From the NCBI GenBank assembly GCA_948567375.1, contig OX419756.1, positions 55,158,552 to 55,222,551 of the forward strand: a stretch of DNA of 64,000 nt, in the 5' to 3' direction. Shown here piece by piece: positions 13,101-24,607 of this stretch; the first letter of the stretch is position 1, and each line of letters begins with the position of its first letter. Below the pieces are notes generated by a model. It did not search any database. It was not told the origin of the DNA and saw nothing but the letters and a program-made list of their open reading frames with translations. The position numbers and the translations under genes are program-made. The DNA comes from Lunularia cruciata. Its lineage: Eukaryota > Streptophyta > Marchantiopsida > Lunulariales > Lunulariaceae.

Positions 13101-16002
13101 CTATAGAAGGAAGGAGGAGAATGGAGTGGGTTGAATCTAGCCTTGGTTTTCTAGTGTTGAACAAGGCCAAATGGAAGAAAGACACAAAGAAAGAGTGGAA
13201 GGCAAGATCCTCAAAATTTTGTTGTGTAGAATTTGGGACCTTGTTCAAGGAGGCACCACAAGTACATGGCAATGATAGTGTGCTTTGGGTTTAGAGACCA
13301 AATCCAATGCACAACCCATGATCATAATCCCAAAACTAAGAATAAGAGGTTGTAGGTAGCAATTTGGTCTATGTTTTGGGTTAAGGTCTCCAAGTGTAAT
13401 GTGTATTGTGTGGATAGGATAATGAGTTTGACATAAAATTGGAGTGAGAGCTTATGCTTGATGCCCTAGTATGAGATATCTTTGAACCCATGTCTATTTA
13501 GATGATCTAAGCTCATTAGTGGAGGTTGAGAGTATAAAGGCAAGAGGACCAAAGTAGAGATAGATTCCTAGATTTAGTTCAAGGAGTAGAAATTGGTTGC
13601 CAACTAGCTAGGTGGGTGGAGTGCAAGAGGACCTCACACGTATAGTCATTGAAAGCTAGCTTTGGGTTTTGGGCTATGAATGGATCATTTCACTTTCATA
13701 AGGATGGAGATAATTTGACTAGAGTGACCAACTCCATTAAACCCAAGGTGAGTTGGGCTCTCAAAGCCATATTGTTGGATCAACTAACTCCTAGATCTAT
13801 TATTTATCTATATGATCACCTTTTTTGTATTATAGTCAAATCTCCATATGTAATATTTTTTTGTGTGTATGTGTGATGTGGTAGTATTATTGTAGCAAAA
13901 ACCTTTGGGAAGGGTGTTAAGGGGAAGTTCTTGTGACACCTATGCTAAAGTTTGGAGGGGTATTAGGTTTGGTACTTGTATATCTTCACTTGGTTTAGAG
14001 TGTGTGTTTGTGTTTAGAGTTTTGGATATAAGTATGATGGTCTTAGACCACGTAAAGCTTTTTCTAACCCACTATAAGCATAACAAAGGTTAATAAAAAT
14101 CTCCTTGTTGTTTAAAGAACCTTCCAATAAGTCCATCACTTGGGAAGGCGTGTTCTAGTTTGAATTGGAATTGGAGTTGAGTAGTAGCCAATAGGATCCT
14201 TTGCTTGAGTAGGAACACTTAGTGTGTGAGAGAGGATATTTATTTCAACAATGTGTACATTCACATGCCTATATTTCATCAAATAGTTGAGCCTCAAAAT
14301 TAAAATTGTGAAATGAACAACCTTGGGATGTATTTGTATCCTACTTTAAGCATTTTTTTGGGATAGTTGAGTATACTTCCAACAACTAAACATCCACAAT
14401 TATATAAGGAATAAAAATTTATTTAATGTGGGTGAGAATCTAGTAACTCCCATCTTTATGAGCTTAGTTAAGATAACGTCTAGAAGGCTAGTTGAATTTT
14501 TGATACTCTTATCTAGCATTCTAAGGCTTGATTTGTTTCATAAGGCTTTTTAGGCTAAATTTAGGTTTTTCTAGTACTAGATAATGAATAGAGTTCATAA
14601 GAATGCACTCAACTAGGTATAGTATAGATTATGAATGCATATATGCTTTACTTATCTAGTTTTTCTTGCATTGCCTTTAGACTAGTGCAAAAGCCATTGG
14701 ATACCTAATGTGTTTGGATCCAATGGTACATCCTAATAGTGGTTATTTTTCCAATATACTAAATCTACTATGTCTTAATATTATTTTTAATCAACAAAAT
14801 TTAAATTTTATCTTATATGTATTTTAATAATGATTACTTTTCATCATATAAGAATAAGACGTATGTATTATATACTATGTAATAATTGGAATTTAAGTAG
14901 AAGATGATGAAGGGATATGAGCCTTTTTGCTTTATTCATGTTCAAAAGACTGAATGAATTATTTTCAATTAGGCCAATGCCTTGGATAGCACATCCTACT
15001 CTAAGTTGAATAGATATGATGGTTGAGGAAGTCAAAAGATCTCTTTGGCTAATCCTCATTAAACATTGCTAATCATATCTATCAACTTATTGTATCCTAC
15101 TCAAATGTAGGTTAATTAGGCATCTTACATGTATCAAGGATGTCATGACATTTGTAATATTGAAGCTAGTTTGCTAAGATGTTGGATTGATAGTTTTGGT
15201 GATCACTATATTATCAATAGCCACTCAAGGATTACTTATTGGTGGCTACATATGGTATCAGGTCAACTAATCACACTTTTGAGCTACCAATTGCACCGTT
15301 AGATGAGCCATAAGATGCACTACTATGGCTAGATTCCTAGCTGCTCTAGATGAGGTATACCTTGAAGTGTAGCTTTGAAGTTCTAACTTCTTCTATGTTG
15401 AGTCTTTAAGCTAATGGCTATTGTGGACAGAGGCTAGCAAACATCTCATGGATCCTTTTAGCTAGAATGAGTGCAACTTCAAAATATGACCAAGGCCTGT
15501 TGGTAGTTATATTGAGTGTTTAAAACTAAGACTGTAGTACCAACTTGAACTTTAGATTGATTACATAGAAGAAGTGAAGGGGGAAATCAAGTGTAGGATA
15601 GTGGGTGTTGATGGTATCTCCAAGCTTAATGCAATTGATTGTGCTTCAGATTGAATGCTACTTGATTTTGCAGATTTTTTGATAGTTTGAGCAATCATGC
15701 ATGGAAGCCCTCCCAAGTTTGCATGAGAATTTGACAATTTATTGAGCCTTATACGAAAGTGCTTCTAGCCCACAATTGTGAAAGTGGGTGTTCAATTACA
15801 TCAATATAAGGGTCAACTTGAGTGAAAAAAAGTGAAATTGAAGGTTGGTGTTACAAATTGGGCTCAAGTGCAAAACAAGGGTTGGATATAAGGATCTGTA
15901 TTCTCAAATAGGAGATTTGGAGGTACACATCCATCTATTCAATTGGAGGAAATGGTGTCATTGGTAGAGGACTTAGAGGTCAGCCCTAAATGCCCATTGG
16001 TG
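10144..16002. other. Unassigned decayed repeat DNA
   Basis: About 5.9 kb of CpG-poor sequence with frequent stops in all frames. The longest ORFs (12783-13022 minus, 12799-13029 plus, 13649-13876 plus) overlap on opposite strands or lack conserved motifs, and I do not call any as genes. A sequence resembling an initiator-tRNA primer-binding site lies at 15253-15264 and is listed separately. The region is probably a mosaic of old transposons. Confidence 0.35.
15253..15264 (+). other. Possible relic primer-binding site
   Basis: TGGTATCAGGTC resembles the plant retrotransposon priming site TGGTATCAGAGC, complementary to the 3' end of initiator Met-tRNA. It follows closely on ...GGCTACA, an LTR-like CA end. 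No coding region confirms an element downstream, so this may be chance. Confidence 0.3.
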
Positions 16003-16660
16003 CAATCATGCTCTATTAGGAGATTTAGTTTGGTATTGTAAGTAGTTGTTGTTTATATGGAGTTTAACCAAGCTTTTATACTAATTAGGATTAGCTAGAG
16101 CTATTCATAGCCAAGATTGAGATGAATCTATTTAGAGGAAGTAGGAAGAATAAGAATCATTATTTTGGGTTATAGTGTATTGAATTTATATTACGCTTAG
16201 GTGTTGAGCTTTAAGGAAAGAGTTGAGAACTCTTGGATCCACAAATTTTTTTGGTCCAAATTTTTTTATAGTCTTGTGAAAGAATCCTTGACTTAGTTGT
16301 TGGGTCAAGATAAACCATATGCTTAGGTTTTATTTCTATGAATATAGATATTCCCTTAAACTTTGAACTCTATTTGACTTTTTGCTTAATAACTTGAGCT
16401 ACTTTGGTAATTAGTAACTTTGGTGTGTAATTATTTCACAAGTATATAAACTAGGTGTGAAGAGATATTCATCATTCTTTCATTTGCATTTATCTTTCTC
16501 TCATTGACTTCTCTATTGAATAATGACTTGAATCTTGGAGGTGCCTTGGAGTTTTAGCCTTGTAAGAATATCATATAGTTTGGTTTTTTGCCTCCTTAGT
16601 CCATAGTGTGCTACCTTAATAGCAGTCAAAGGTTCATCTTGAGTGAGAAATAGGCAGGCT
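16003..16660 (+). mobile_element. Old, diverged LTR of the element 2 family, inverted
   Basis: This stretch is similar to the reverse complement of the element 2 LTR: compare AAAGAGTTGAGAACTCTTGG near 16218 and AAAGGTTCATCTTGAGTGAG near 16627. Blocks match in order over about 650 bp with many substitutions and small indels. It therefore comes from an older family member inserted in the opposite orientation. No internal region of that element was recognised on either side. Confidence 0.75.
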
Positions 16661-17700
16661 TATAGGCCATTGGTAGTAGAGTTTTACCAATGAAAGAAGT
16701 CCATTTGGTTAGATTTGGGTGCACTACTCTTTTTAATTCTTGAAGTAAGGAGATTTTTTGTGGTTAACTTTAGTTATATATGCTTCTAAAGGTATTGACA
16801 TGAGTAAGGCTTGAGTTGGAGAAGGTTTTAGAGGTCTCAAAGCTGCAAAAAAGAAGGACCCAATTGTCTTAATTTGGAGTTTTGAGGCTTTGAGGCACAA
16901 AGTGTAACAAATATGGCCTTAATTGGGCATTTCAAGGCTACACAACTAGATAAGCTATTGATGGCCTTAATTGGGCATTTTAAGATTACAAAGAGCTAAA
17001 AAAACACTCTTATTATATCAAATGCCAATCTAATTGGAATTTTGAGGTGAAAGGTTATTGTTTGGACCTCTTGTATTTAGACCTCATCCAATTTCTACTT
17101 CTTGTTTATACAACATGTTTATGTGAGGTGCATTGATATTTAGAGCATCAATGTCTTCTCAATAGTGAAGTTTTAATGATGACCAATTAGACTATCTATG
17201 TTTTTCTTTGGTGAGGCAAGAAGTGATGATCAAAAAACCATCAAAATGTATATTGTGATCAAGTTATAGGTTTCCTTTTCTTCTAGTATAGTTGTCATAG
17301 TTAGAGATACTTGTATAGCATTAATGGTGGTTTTGGTTGTTAGTGGTTGTTGGTTGCAATTTGAGGTGCATTATCACAATAAAGTACTTCAAGGATTTGA
17401 GAGGGGATTTCTTTGCAATATGTAAAGGGTTTAGGTAGAGTGGCACTCAATATCAACTAGTATCTCAATGCTAGTGAGGAAGAAGATTGACTTTAGTTTG
17501 GAGTTTGACACTTGAGTTGATCAATTTGAGAGGGCTCATTGTGTATCCACACCATTTTTATGATACATAGAAAGGTTTTTTAAGGCGTCTAAAGTCCTAA
17601 GGATTTCTTTGGTATAGTGGGTAGTATTGAGTTGGATGATTTCATCCAAGAGTGTGATAATTGGCGTGATCTAGAGTAAATGCAAGACCCAACTTTGTTC
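16661..17700. other. Unassigned DNA next to element 2
   Basis: About 1 kb without recognisable coding sequence. If element 2 had simply inserted into element 3, the 3' remainder of element 3 (end of integrase, polypurine tract, 3' LTR) would be expected here in minus orientation. I could not find it. Confidence 0.4.
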
Positions 17701-18389
17701 TGTGAGCCGGCCTATCTCTCACTCAAGATGAACCTCTGATGGCTATTATGGTTGCGCACCATGGACAAAGAAGGCAAGGAACCACAACTCCATCATACTC
17801 TTCCAAGGCTAACACTCCAAGACTCAAGACATTACTCACTAGAGAACTCAATGAGAGAGATAGTTGCAAATGAAAGGATGATGAGTACCTCTTCACCCCT
17901 TGTTTATATACTTGTGGAATAGTAATGTACCAAAGTTACTAATTACCGCAGTAACTCAAGTTACTAGACTAAAAGTCAAGTAAAGTCAAAAATTATAAAG
18001 GAATATCTATTCACATGGACATATTCCACAAGCATGTGATCTTATCTTGACCCAACCACTAAGTCAAGGATTCCTTCATATGGGTTATCCTTGGACTATA
18101 AAAGAATCCAAAACAAAAAGGCTTGCGGGCCCAAGAGTTCTCAACTCTTTCCTCAAAGCTAAACACCTAGGAATAATACCAAGTCAACACACTAGAATCC
18201 AAAATAGTGGTGCTCATATTTTCCACTTCCTCTAAAGTAAGGTCCCCTCTATCTTAGCTATGATTAAATTTAGCTAATCATGACTAATGTAGAAGCATCC
18301 TTTATCTCTATATAAAGAATACCTCTCAAGTACTTGTAATACCAAGCTAAATATCACAATACCACACACATGCACAAATGGGTGTTACA
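17701..18389 (-). repeat. Element 2 3' LTR
   Basis: 689-bp LTR that on the plus strand begins TGTGAGCC and ends GTTACA. In the sense direction it has a TATA-type sequence (complement of 17903-17910). It is followed inside the element (18390-18400) by the complement of AGGGGTAA, a plausible polypurine tract. Confidence 0.9.
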
Positions 18390-18434
18390 TTTACCCCTAG
18401 ACTAGGTTTTCATTTTTTCCTCAAATTGAAGGTC

Positions 18435-19051
18435 TCTCTACCTTCTATAATATATCTCCAAATTATCATGGTTAATCATATCAAAGTGTCTTCTTCCCAA
18501 CTCCTTGAGATCATAGGTGTTATTGCCCCACATCTTCTCCACTATGAAAGGTCCCAAGTATTTAGGCAAAAACTTCTTTTGCACTCTCTTGAATCGAATA
18601 GAATCAAACAACATTACCCAATCACCTTCTTTGAAAGGCTCCACCTTCTTCTTGCCTTGCCTCTTGTCATAACTCTCCTTTTGTTTCCTTTGGGCTTGCT
18701 CCACTCAAACCATAGCAACTGCTCTTGCCTCTTCCAACTCCATCAGTTGTTCCTTCTTTGACTTCTCTTGGTCACCTCCTTGTGCTTTCTTCAATCTCCT
18801 ATGAATGCTTTGGCAGGTAAGAAGATCAAAGTGAATAGGTAGGGTAGACTCAAACCGTATACCAATTGAAATGTAGAATATCCGGTGGAAGTCTTCATGG
18901 TTGTCTTATACTCCCACAAAACTGCATGAATCCTCTTGTCCCAATGATGTTTAGTCCCCTCCATTGTGCATCTTTGGCCAACATCATGTACAAGGTCTGA
19001 TTGGTTGTCTCTGCCAAGCCATTGGAATTTGGCTTATAGGATGTAGTTACT
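18435..19051 (-). pseudogene. Element 2 integrase, C-terminal half (split by element 1)
   Basis: Reading leftward from the element 1 junction, the frame gives the end of the integrase core, including the catalytic Glu context SNGLAETTNQTLYMML. The C-terminal domain follows with LPKYLGPFIVEKMWGNNTY (GPF module) and ends near 18438. The upstream half continues at 24696 on the other side of element 1, and the two sides rejoin in register through the duplicated CTATG. The C-terminal domain is intact over 18438-18704 (88 codons), with frame changes upstream of it. The product would have joined element cDNA into the chromosome. Confidence 0.85.
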
Positions 19052-19056
19052 CTATG
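19052..19056. repeat. Target-site duplication of element 1 (left)
   Basis: CTATG directly precedes the TGTAAAAG start of the left LTR and recurs at 24691-24695 directly after the right LTR. This is a perfect 5-bp duplication, the usual Ty3/gypsy length. Confidence 0.9.
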
Positions 19057-19160
19057 TGTAAAAGACCGAAACCAAGGAGAGAAATAGGAGAATGGAAACT
19101 CACATTGGGACACTTGAATGAGGGAAAACTCCAAATGCCTAGCATGAGCTTTGGCTTTGG

Positions 19161-19168
19161 TATTTATA
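19161..19168 (-). promoter_or_regulatory. Element 1 TATA box (3' LTR copy)
   Basis: TATAAATA on the minus strand, in the sense direction of the element, downstream of the heat-shock arrays. The same box is at 24369-24376 in the 5' LTR, where it would drive the element's transcript. Confidence 0.65.
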
Positions 19169-19298
19169 GGTAGCATACAAGGTCCTTGAGAAGCTTCCTC
19201 AAGCCGCTTTCTTAGAGTGCAAGCCAAGTAAACTAGGAAGCTTCTCAAGAAGCTTCCTTCTAGAAGCCGCCTACTTGGCGTGCAAGCTAAGCTAGTTG

Positions 19299-19316
19299 GA
19301 AGCTTCTAGAAGCTTC
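19299..19316 (-). promoter_or_regulatory. Perfect four-unit heat-shock element (3' LTR copy)
   Basis: GAAGCTTCTAGAAGCTTC matches GAAnnTTCnnGAAnnTTC exactly, the inverted-pentamer consensus bound by heat-shock factor trimers. Further TTC/GAA units follow (TTCTAGAAGC) on the same side. It lies about 130 bp upstream of the TATA box in the sense direction. Confidence 0.75.
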
Positions 19317-19387
19317 CTTCTAGAAGCCACTTACTTAAGGTGCAAGCTAAGCTAACCGGGAAGCTTCCCAAGAAGCTTCCTAGATAC

Positions 19388-19400
19388 TTCCAGAATATTC
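19388..19400 (-). promoter_or_regulatory. Perfect three-unit heat-shock element (3' LTR copy)
   Basis: TTCCAGAATATTC matches TTCnnGAAnnTTC exactly and is unchanged in the other LTR. It lies in U3, distal to the four-unit array. Confidence 0.75.
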
Positions 19401-19470
19401 TAGGCTACTTTGTCTTATGTGCTATTTCGTAAGCCCAACTAACTTTGCTGTTAAACTCCATATTGTTACA

Positions 19471-20740
19471 AATTCCCCCGCCGCTAGTTGGTGACGTCCT
19501 CGTTGCCAGTGAAGCTTCAAATTCCTAGATGGCCGTTTGTGCATTCTAGAGGTGAGAAAGAGGCTCCCAGGTGGCATCATGAAGGGGATACCCTTTCCAA
19601 AGGACCTTGTACTCCGTATGTTGGCGACGGCCTTATTGGATATGGCGACGCGCAAGGATACAATCAACTTTGTACTCCTCATGATCATTGATAGGGACAG
19701 GAAGAAGGAGAGGTTGGACTCAAGAGGAAAAGGAAGAGGGGTTAGGAACAAAGGGTTTCAACTTGGAAACATGAAAGACATGATGGATACGCATGTGACA
19801 AGGTAAGGCAAGTCCATAAGCAACATGAGAGACAATTTAGGTGATATCAAAGAGTCCTATCCAGTTTGGGGCAATTTTACAAACTAGGGTATCAAGTGGG
19901 AGAGGGAGGTTACTGGAGGATAGCATGACTTTATCACCAACTTCAAAGGTGAGATCACGACGATGATGGTCTGCATATTGTTTTTGGCGATTTTGAGCAA
20001 CAAGAAGGTGAGACTTGGCTTGTTGGAGCGATTGGGATATAGTGGTCAAGAATGTGGAAGTATGAGGAACCTGAGATGGAGGAGGAGCAAGAAGAGAATC
20101 TGGAACAAGCGGATCTTGGCCAAAATTGAGAAAGAAGGGAGAAAATCTGGTGCTTGCCTGTTTGGAATTGTTGTAGGCAAATTGTGCTACTACAAGACTT
20201 TCATCCCAATTGGTATGGTGGACATTGACAAAGGCCCACAACATATCTTCCAATGTACGATTTGCACATTCGGTTTGTCCATCAGTTTGAGGATGATAGG
20301 CCGTGGACAAAGCAAGCTTGGTGCCGAGTATCTGGAAGAGTGCTTGCCAAAACTTCCCGGTAAATCGAGGATCACGGTCAGAGATGAGTACACATGGCAT
20401 TCCATGATGCTTGAAGACATTGTCAAAGTAGATTTGCGCTAAGGTTGGAGCATCCACGATATCATAGGTTGGTGCCAAGTAGATTTGCTTATTGAGCTTA
20501 TCCACAAACACCACGATTGCAGTGTGTCCTTGTTTTGTCTTTGGCAAGGATGTGATTAGATCCAAGCTCACATGCTCCCAGCAAGCGGATGGAATGGTGA
20601 GTGGTTGAAGGAGTCCACTCGGCTTCTGGTTACTGGCCTTGTTACGTTGGCAACTCTCACATGATTGGACAAATTCTCAAACATCTTTTGTCATGTTGGG
20701 CCACCACCATTGACGTTGGAGGGTACTCAAGGTCTTGTCC
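19471..20740 (-). pseudogene. Element 1 integrase with C-terminal chromodomain
   Basis: The minus frame starts with the HHCC zinc-binding region at about 20740-20600 (GHMGVDKTL and CESCQRNK), which contains one stop. The core at 20571-19837 has the catalytic triad in context: D in MSLDLITSLPKTKQGHT, D in VLISDRDPRF, and E in QTDGQTECANRTLEDML. A GPY/F-like module follows (IAPNWIGLFDIT). After a stop, a chromodomain is readable at about 19640-19560: EYKVLWKGYPLHDATWEP, with the aromatic and acidic positions expected of chromodomains that recognise methylated histone tails. The tail ends in the polypurine tract beside the 3' LTR. The core ORF of 244 codons is open; the flanking domains are interrupted. 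Its role would have been cDNA insertion, with the chromodomain guiding target choice. Confidence 0.9.
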
Positions 20741-20867
20741 ACACCCATGTGACCAGCAATGGGTAAATCATGGGCTTCTTGCAGGTGCACAAGTCGAAGA
20801 TCACCTTTGGCTGGAACATAGATCCAATCCGCATGGAATAGAAGGCCTTCTTGAAGGAGAAGGTGTT

Positions 20868-21732
20868 TTACTCCTTGTCACCTATTGTTAGACGACCATG
20901 TACCATTTGGAAGAAGGGATCTTGTTGTAGAGCTAACCGAAACTCGTTATGGATCTTGGGGTCAATTGACACCGTCGTAATTGCTACCGCAATGAAAAGA
21001 AGAGACTTCAAATCAGGTCGTCGTGATAGATCATCAGGATGACATGGAACCAACCTGGTTTGTACTCAAGTTTGATGTCGACAATTGAAGTTGCTCTTCC
21101 CATCGATGATGTCGACTTTTCATGTGCTCCAGGTGTAAGGTCTGCAACAATGGCTTGTAATCAGTTCGCATGATCACTTGTTTCTCCAAGAGATAATGTC
21201 TCCATACCTTGGTGGCATACACCATTGCAAGTTGTTCTTGATCTCAAGCAAAGTAATTTCTTTCAGCTGTATTTAGTCGGCGAGACACAAAGGCAATGGG
21301 ATGTAGTCCATTTGGAAATTCTTGTTGCAACACAACTCCAATTGCAAAGTTAGAAGCATCAAAATCAACCACATAAGGTAGTTGAGGATCATATGGTTGA
21401 AGAATGGGTCTTGAAGATACCATATGTTTCAACTTCTGGAATGCTTCTTCATGTTTGGTGTTCCATTGGAAGCTCAAGTTCTTTCCCAAGAGGTCAGTCA
21501 ATGGTGCAGCCACATGAGCATAATAGTGGATGAACCGCCGGTAAAAACTGGCCAATCCATTGAATGCCCATACTTCTGTAGCATCCTTTGGGGTAGGCCA
21601 ATCAGTTATGGCCTTGATCTTCTCTTCCTCCATCTTGATCCCCTCTGATGAGATCTTATGACCCAAGAAGGTAACCTCCTTCTGCCAAAAAGCACACTTT
21701 GACTTCTTACAGTAAAATTTCCATTGTCGTAG
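20868..21732 (-). pseudogene. Element 1 RT connection and RNase H domain
   Basis: 21666-21244 is open and encodes the RT thumb/connection (LGHKISSEG-like start, ASFYRRFIHYYAHVAAPL) followed by the beginning of RNase H with the first catalytic Asp in VVDFDASNFAIGVVLQQ. The domain continues at 21225-21034 (HYLLEKQVIMRTDYKPLLQT, next catalytic Asp), after a stop at about 21243. It then runs into a linker with HPDDLSRRPDL, equivalent to the ADALSRRP motif that closes RNase H in gypsy elements. The domain would have degraded the RNA strand of the RNA:DNA hybrid. Two or more interruptions make it inactive as a single polyprotein. Confidence 0.88.
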
Positions 21733-23067
21733 TCATCTTAGGACTTCTCGCACATGATTCATGTGTTCTACCTCTGTCTTGCTATAGATTAAGATATCAT
21801 CCAAGAACACCACCACTGACCAATCCAATAGTCCATCCAACACCCGATGCATCTGATCTATGAAGACTGCTGGAGCATTAGTGAGTCCGAAAGGTAGAAC
21901 TCTACACTCAAAATGTCCATACCTTGTGCGAAAGGTAGTCTTTTGCATGTCCTCTCCTTCAATAGGAATTTGCCAATAGCCGTTACAAAGATCTAGCTTG
22001 GAAAAGTAGTGTGCTCCACTTAATTGATCAAGCAGGTCATCGATCCAAGGCAAGGGATATGCATTCTTCACAGTTTTCTTATTGAGCCCACGGTAATCAA
22101 TACAAAAACAAAGTCCTCCATCCTTCTTTGGAACAAATAGTACCAGTGCTTCCCACGGAGAGGTACTATGTCGTATGAAATCCTTCTCCAACAACTCTGT
22201 AAGTGTTGTTTGCAACTCCTCCAACTTGTTTGGTGAGAGCCGATAGATTGGTCTACTCACTGGAGTACTCACTGGCAATAACTCGATCTTGAAGGGCATA
22301 CCTTGATCAGAGGGTAATCCCTTTGGCAGATCATCCGGAAACACATCTGCAAACTCCTGAACTATCCGATCAACCGTTGCTTGATGCGGCACCTGGCCCT
22401 CCTTAGATTTTTCTTGTGCAATTGGCTTGATCCACACCATGAATACAAACTTATCTTCCTCCAAAGCTTGCTCTATGGCTGCTTCATTAACAAACTTCAC
22501 TTCTAGAGACTCATCTCTCTTCCAAGCTTGCTCCATGGTTGCCTTCTTGGCAAACTTCCCATCTTGGGACTCATCTCCCTTCCAGATTTGCTCTATGTCT
22601 ACCTTCTCAACAAACTTCCCATCTTGGGACCGACTATTCTTAGGTGTCTTATTCAGAGGTGCCAGACAACCTAATCGGAAATTCCTACCTTGGTGTTGTA
22701 CTTGAATTTGACGTTGGGTCCAATCGAATTGAACTTTATGACGTTCAAGCCAAGGTAGACCCAGAATGATATCATAGTGTAGAGGTGCCACTACAAACCT
22801 CATACACTCCAAATACTCCTTCCCAATCTTGAAGGTAACAGGATGCGAGGTGTGGAATGCAGAACCTTTTCTACCATCCGCCATCATCAAACTACTTCCA
22901 ATCACTGGCTTGATATGAATACCCAATTCCTTTGCTACTTGCATAGATATGCAATTCTTTGAACTTCTAGAATCAACCAAAATCCTACAACCCCAATTAG
23001 ATATCATACCTTGCAAGTGAAGCAAACTTTCATAGGTTGAGCCTTCAGTCCCATTGGAACTAATCAA
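21733..23067 (-). pseudogene. Element 1 protease and reverse transcriptase (open 444-codon segment)
   Basis: The longest open segment of the nest. Residues about 30-140 are a retropepsin-like domain: the active-site motif reads [13 protein letters not shown] where DSGSS/DTGA is usual, so Gly after Ser is replaced by Arg and activity is doubtful; LGLPWLERH marks its end. After a spacer containing three imperfect DGKF...QAWKRDES-type repeats comes the [45 protein letters not shown] (fingers and first catalytic Asp), [13 protein letters not shown], and the catalytic FLDDILIYS. All RT core motifs are intact. The ORF stops just before the connection domain, and it is preceded by a stop in the gag-pol linker. 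Confidence 0.92.
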
Positions 23068-23149
23068 GCTCCCAGTAGGTAGCTTGAAATCTCCTACTGG
23101 GATTCTTTGTTTCCCTGATCATTCTGTTCTACAAACTCCATCTGGGCAA

Positions 23150-23993
23150 CTTGTCGAGGTCGCCCATTCCTAAGTGGACATTCAGCAATACGATGTCCAA
23201 CTTAGCGACAATAAAAGCAACCTCCATTTTGTCATAATCTTTCTCTATTTGCTATGCCAAGTGGTCTTTGTTGGATAGCATCAATCTCCATTGGTACCGG
23301 TTCTTCCACTTGTGGTACTGGTAGGTTTTGTGTAGGTCAAGGTCAAGACCAAGTTGTCGCAACTAAGGAATCAAAACGCTTAGCCAATTGCATGGCTTCT
23401 TCTATGTTCTGTGGCTCTCGCATGGTCACCTCCAATCTGGTTTGTGACTTCAATCCTTGCACAAATCGATCCAGAACTTCACCTTCTTGGATATCTAGAA
23501 TTTGCATGATGATATTCTGAAATTGTGTGATGTAGCTTCTCACCGAGCCAATCTGCCTTAACTCTGCCAATTTATCTCGTGCAGCTTGGGTAGCATTTGT
23601 AGTCTGAAATCGACCAAGTATTGCATCCTTGAATTCTGCCCTTGTCAAAATTGGTGTAACAATTTGTTGTTCAGCTATTTCTACTCGGAATCGCCACCAA
23701 AGTTTTGCCACGCCATCCAATTGGCTAGAAGCCAAGAGAATTTTTTTCTGCTTGTCTTGAAGATTGGTGGCTTCAAAGTAACGTTCACAATCAAACACAA
23801 AATTCTCCACTGTGCCTGGAAGATTCTTGCCTTCAAACACCTTGGGTTTTGAAAATCAAATGTGATCTTCTCCATCTTGAACTGGCGCTTTGTCTATCTA
23901 TTCTTGTCGTTGCTGGTCTCGTTCATCCAACAATCGAGTAAGATGCTCGATTTGTTGTTGCATTGCAAGGATAACATCCGATATTGCCGCCAT
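23150..23993 (-). pseudogene. Element 1 gag with CCHC zinc knuckle
   Basis: A likely start is the ATG at 23993-23991 (MAAISDVILAMQQQIEHL). Stops interrupt the N-terminal segment near 23895 and 23860. The main gag domain is open at 23840-23343 (FEGKNLPGTVENFVFDCERY, LDGVAKLWWRFR, FKDAILGRFQ, LRQIGSVRSYITQFQNI), a typical retrotransposon gag capsid. The knuckle at about 23230-23180 reads CFYCR*VGHRIAEC: all four metal ligands (CX2CX4HX4C) remain, but a TAA interrupts it. Gag would form the particle that packages element RNA. Confidence 0.9.
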
Positions 23994-24252
23994 TACTACT
24001 ACTCTATTCTCCTACCCTCAATTTATCTAGTTGATTAACACATAGATACAACACGTCAACCATTCTCCATAAGTTACAACTGGAAGTATCAAGGGTTCCT
24101 CCGACACGATGATCATATGTAGAAAATCTTGCCCAAAGCATGAGGTGATGAATTGTGTGAAACGATGCTTTGGCAATATCTAGACATGAAAGTCCTAATG
24201 GTTTGGCGGAAGTGGATTTGGTGGTCCATAAATTCCATTCATCCCATTCCTA

Positions 24253-24263
24253 CTCTGATACCA
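24253..24263 (-). other. Element 1 primer-binding site
   Basis: TGGTATCAGAG on the minus strand, one base inside the 5' LTR, is complementary to the CUCUGAUACCA 3' end of plant initiator Met-tRNA, the usual minus-strand primer. Confidence 0.92.
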
Positions 24264-24368
24264 ATATAAAAGACCGAAACCAAGGAGAGAAATAGGAGAA
24301 TGGAAACTCACATTGGGACACTTGAATGAGTGAAAACTCCAAATGCCTAGCATGAGCTTTGGCTTTGG

Positions 24369-24376
24369 TATTTATA
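24369..24376 (-). promoter_or_regulatory. Element 1 TATA box (5' LTR)
   Basis: Complement of TATTTATA, that is TATAAATA on the sense strand, about 140 bp downstream of the four-unit heat-shock array. Confidence 0.65.
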
Positions 24377-24518
24377 GGTAGCATACAAGGTCCTTGAGAA
24401 GCTTCTCAAGAAGCTTCCTCAAGCCGCTTTCTTAGAGTGCAAGCCAAGTTAACTAGGAAGCTTCTCAAGAAGCTTCCTTCTAGAAGCCGCCTACTTGGCG
24501 TGTAAGCTAAGCTAGTTG

Positions 24519-24536
24519 GAAGCTTCTAGAAGCTTC
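24519..24536 (-). promoter_or_regulatory. Perfect four-unit heat-shock element (5' LTR)
   Basis: GAAGCTTCTAGAAGCTTC, identical to the 3' LTR copy although nearby positions differ between the LTRs. Confidence 0.75.
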
Positions 24537-24607
24537 TTTCTAGAAGCTACTTACTTAAGGTGCAAGCTAAAATAACCGGGAAGCTTCCCAAGAAGCTTCC
24601 TAGATAC

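Larger units (their letters stand above)
19057..19470 (-). repeat. Element 1 3' LTR (414 bp) with heat-shock elements
   Basis: Plus-strand ends are TGTAAAAG and TTGTTACA. On the sense (minus) strand the order is U3 start, heat-shock-element arrays at 19388-19400 and 19299-19316, a TATAAATA box at the complement of 19161-19168, then R/U5. The LTR contains repeated AAGCTTC/TTCTAGAAGC modules in an imperfect tandem arrangement between about 19195 and 19380. Confidence 0.93.

Noticed and set aside
15253-16002. A Copia-type element starting after the primer-like site
   Set aside because: No gag, protease, integrase or RT motifs follow in the plus direction; the site alone is too short.
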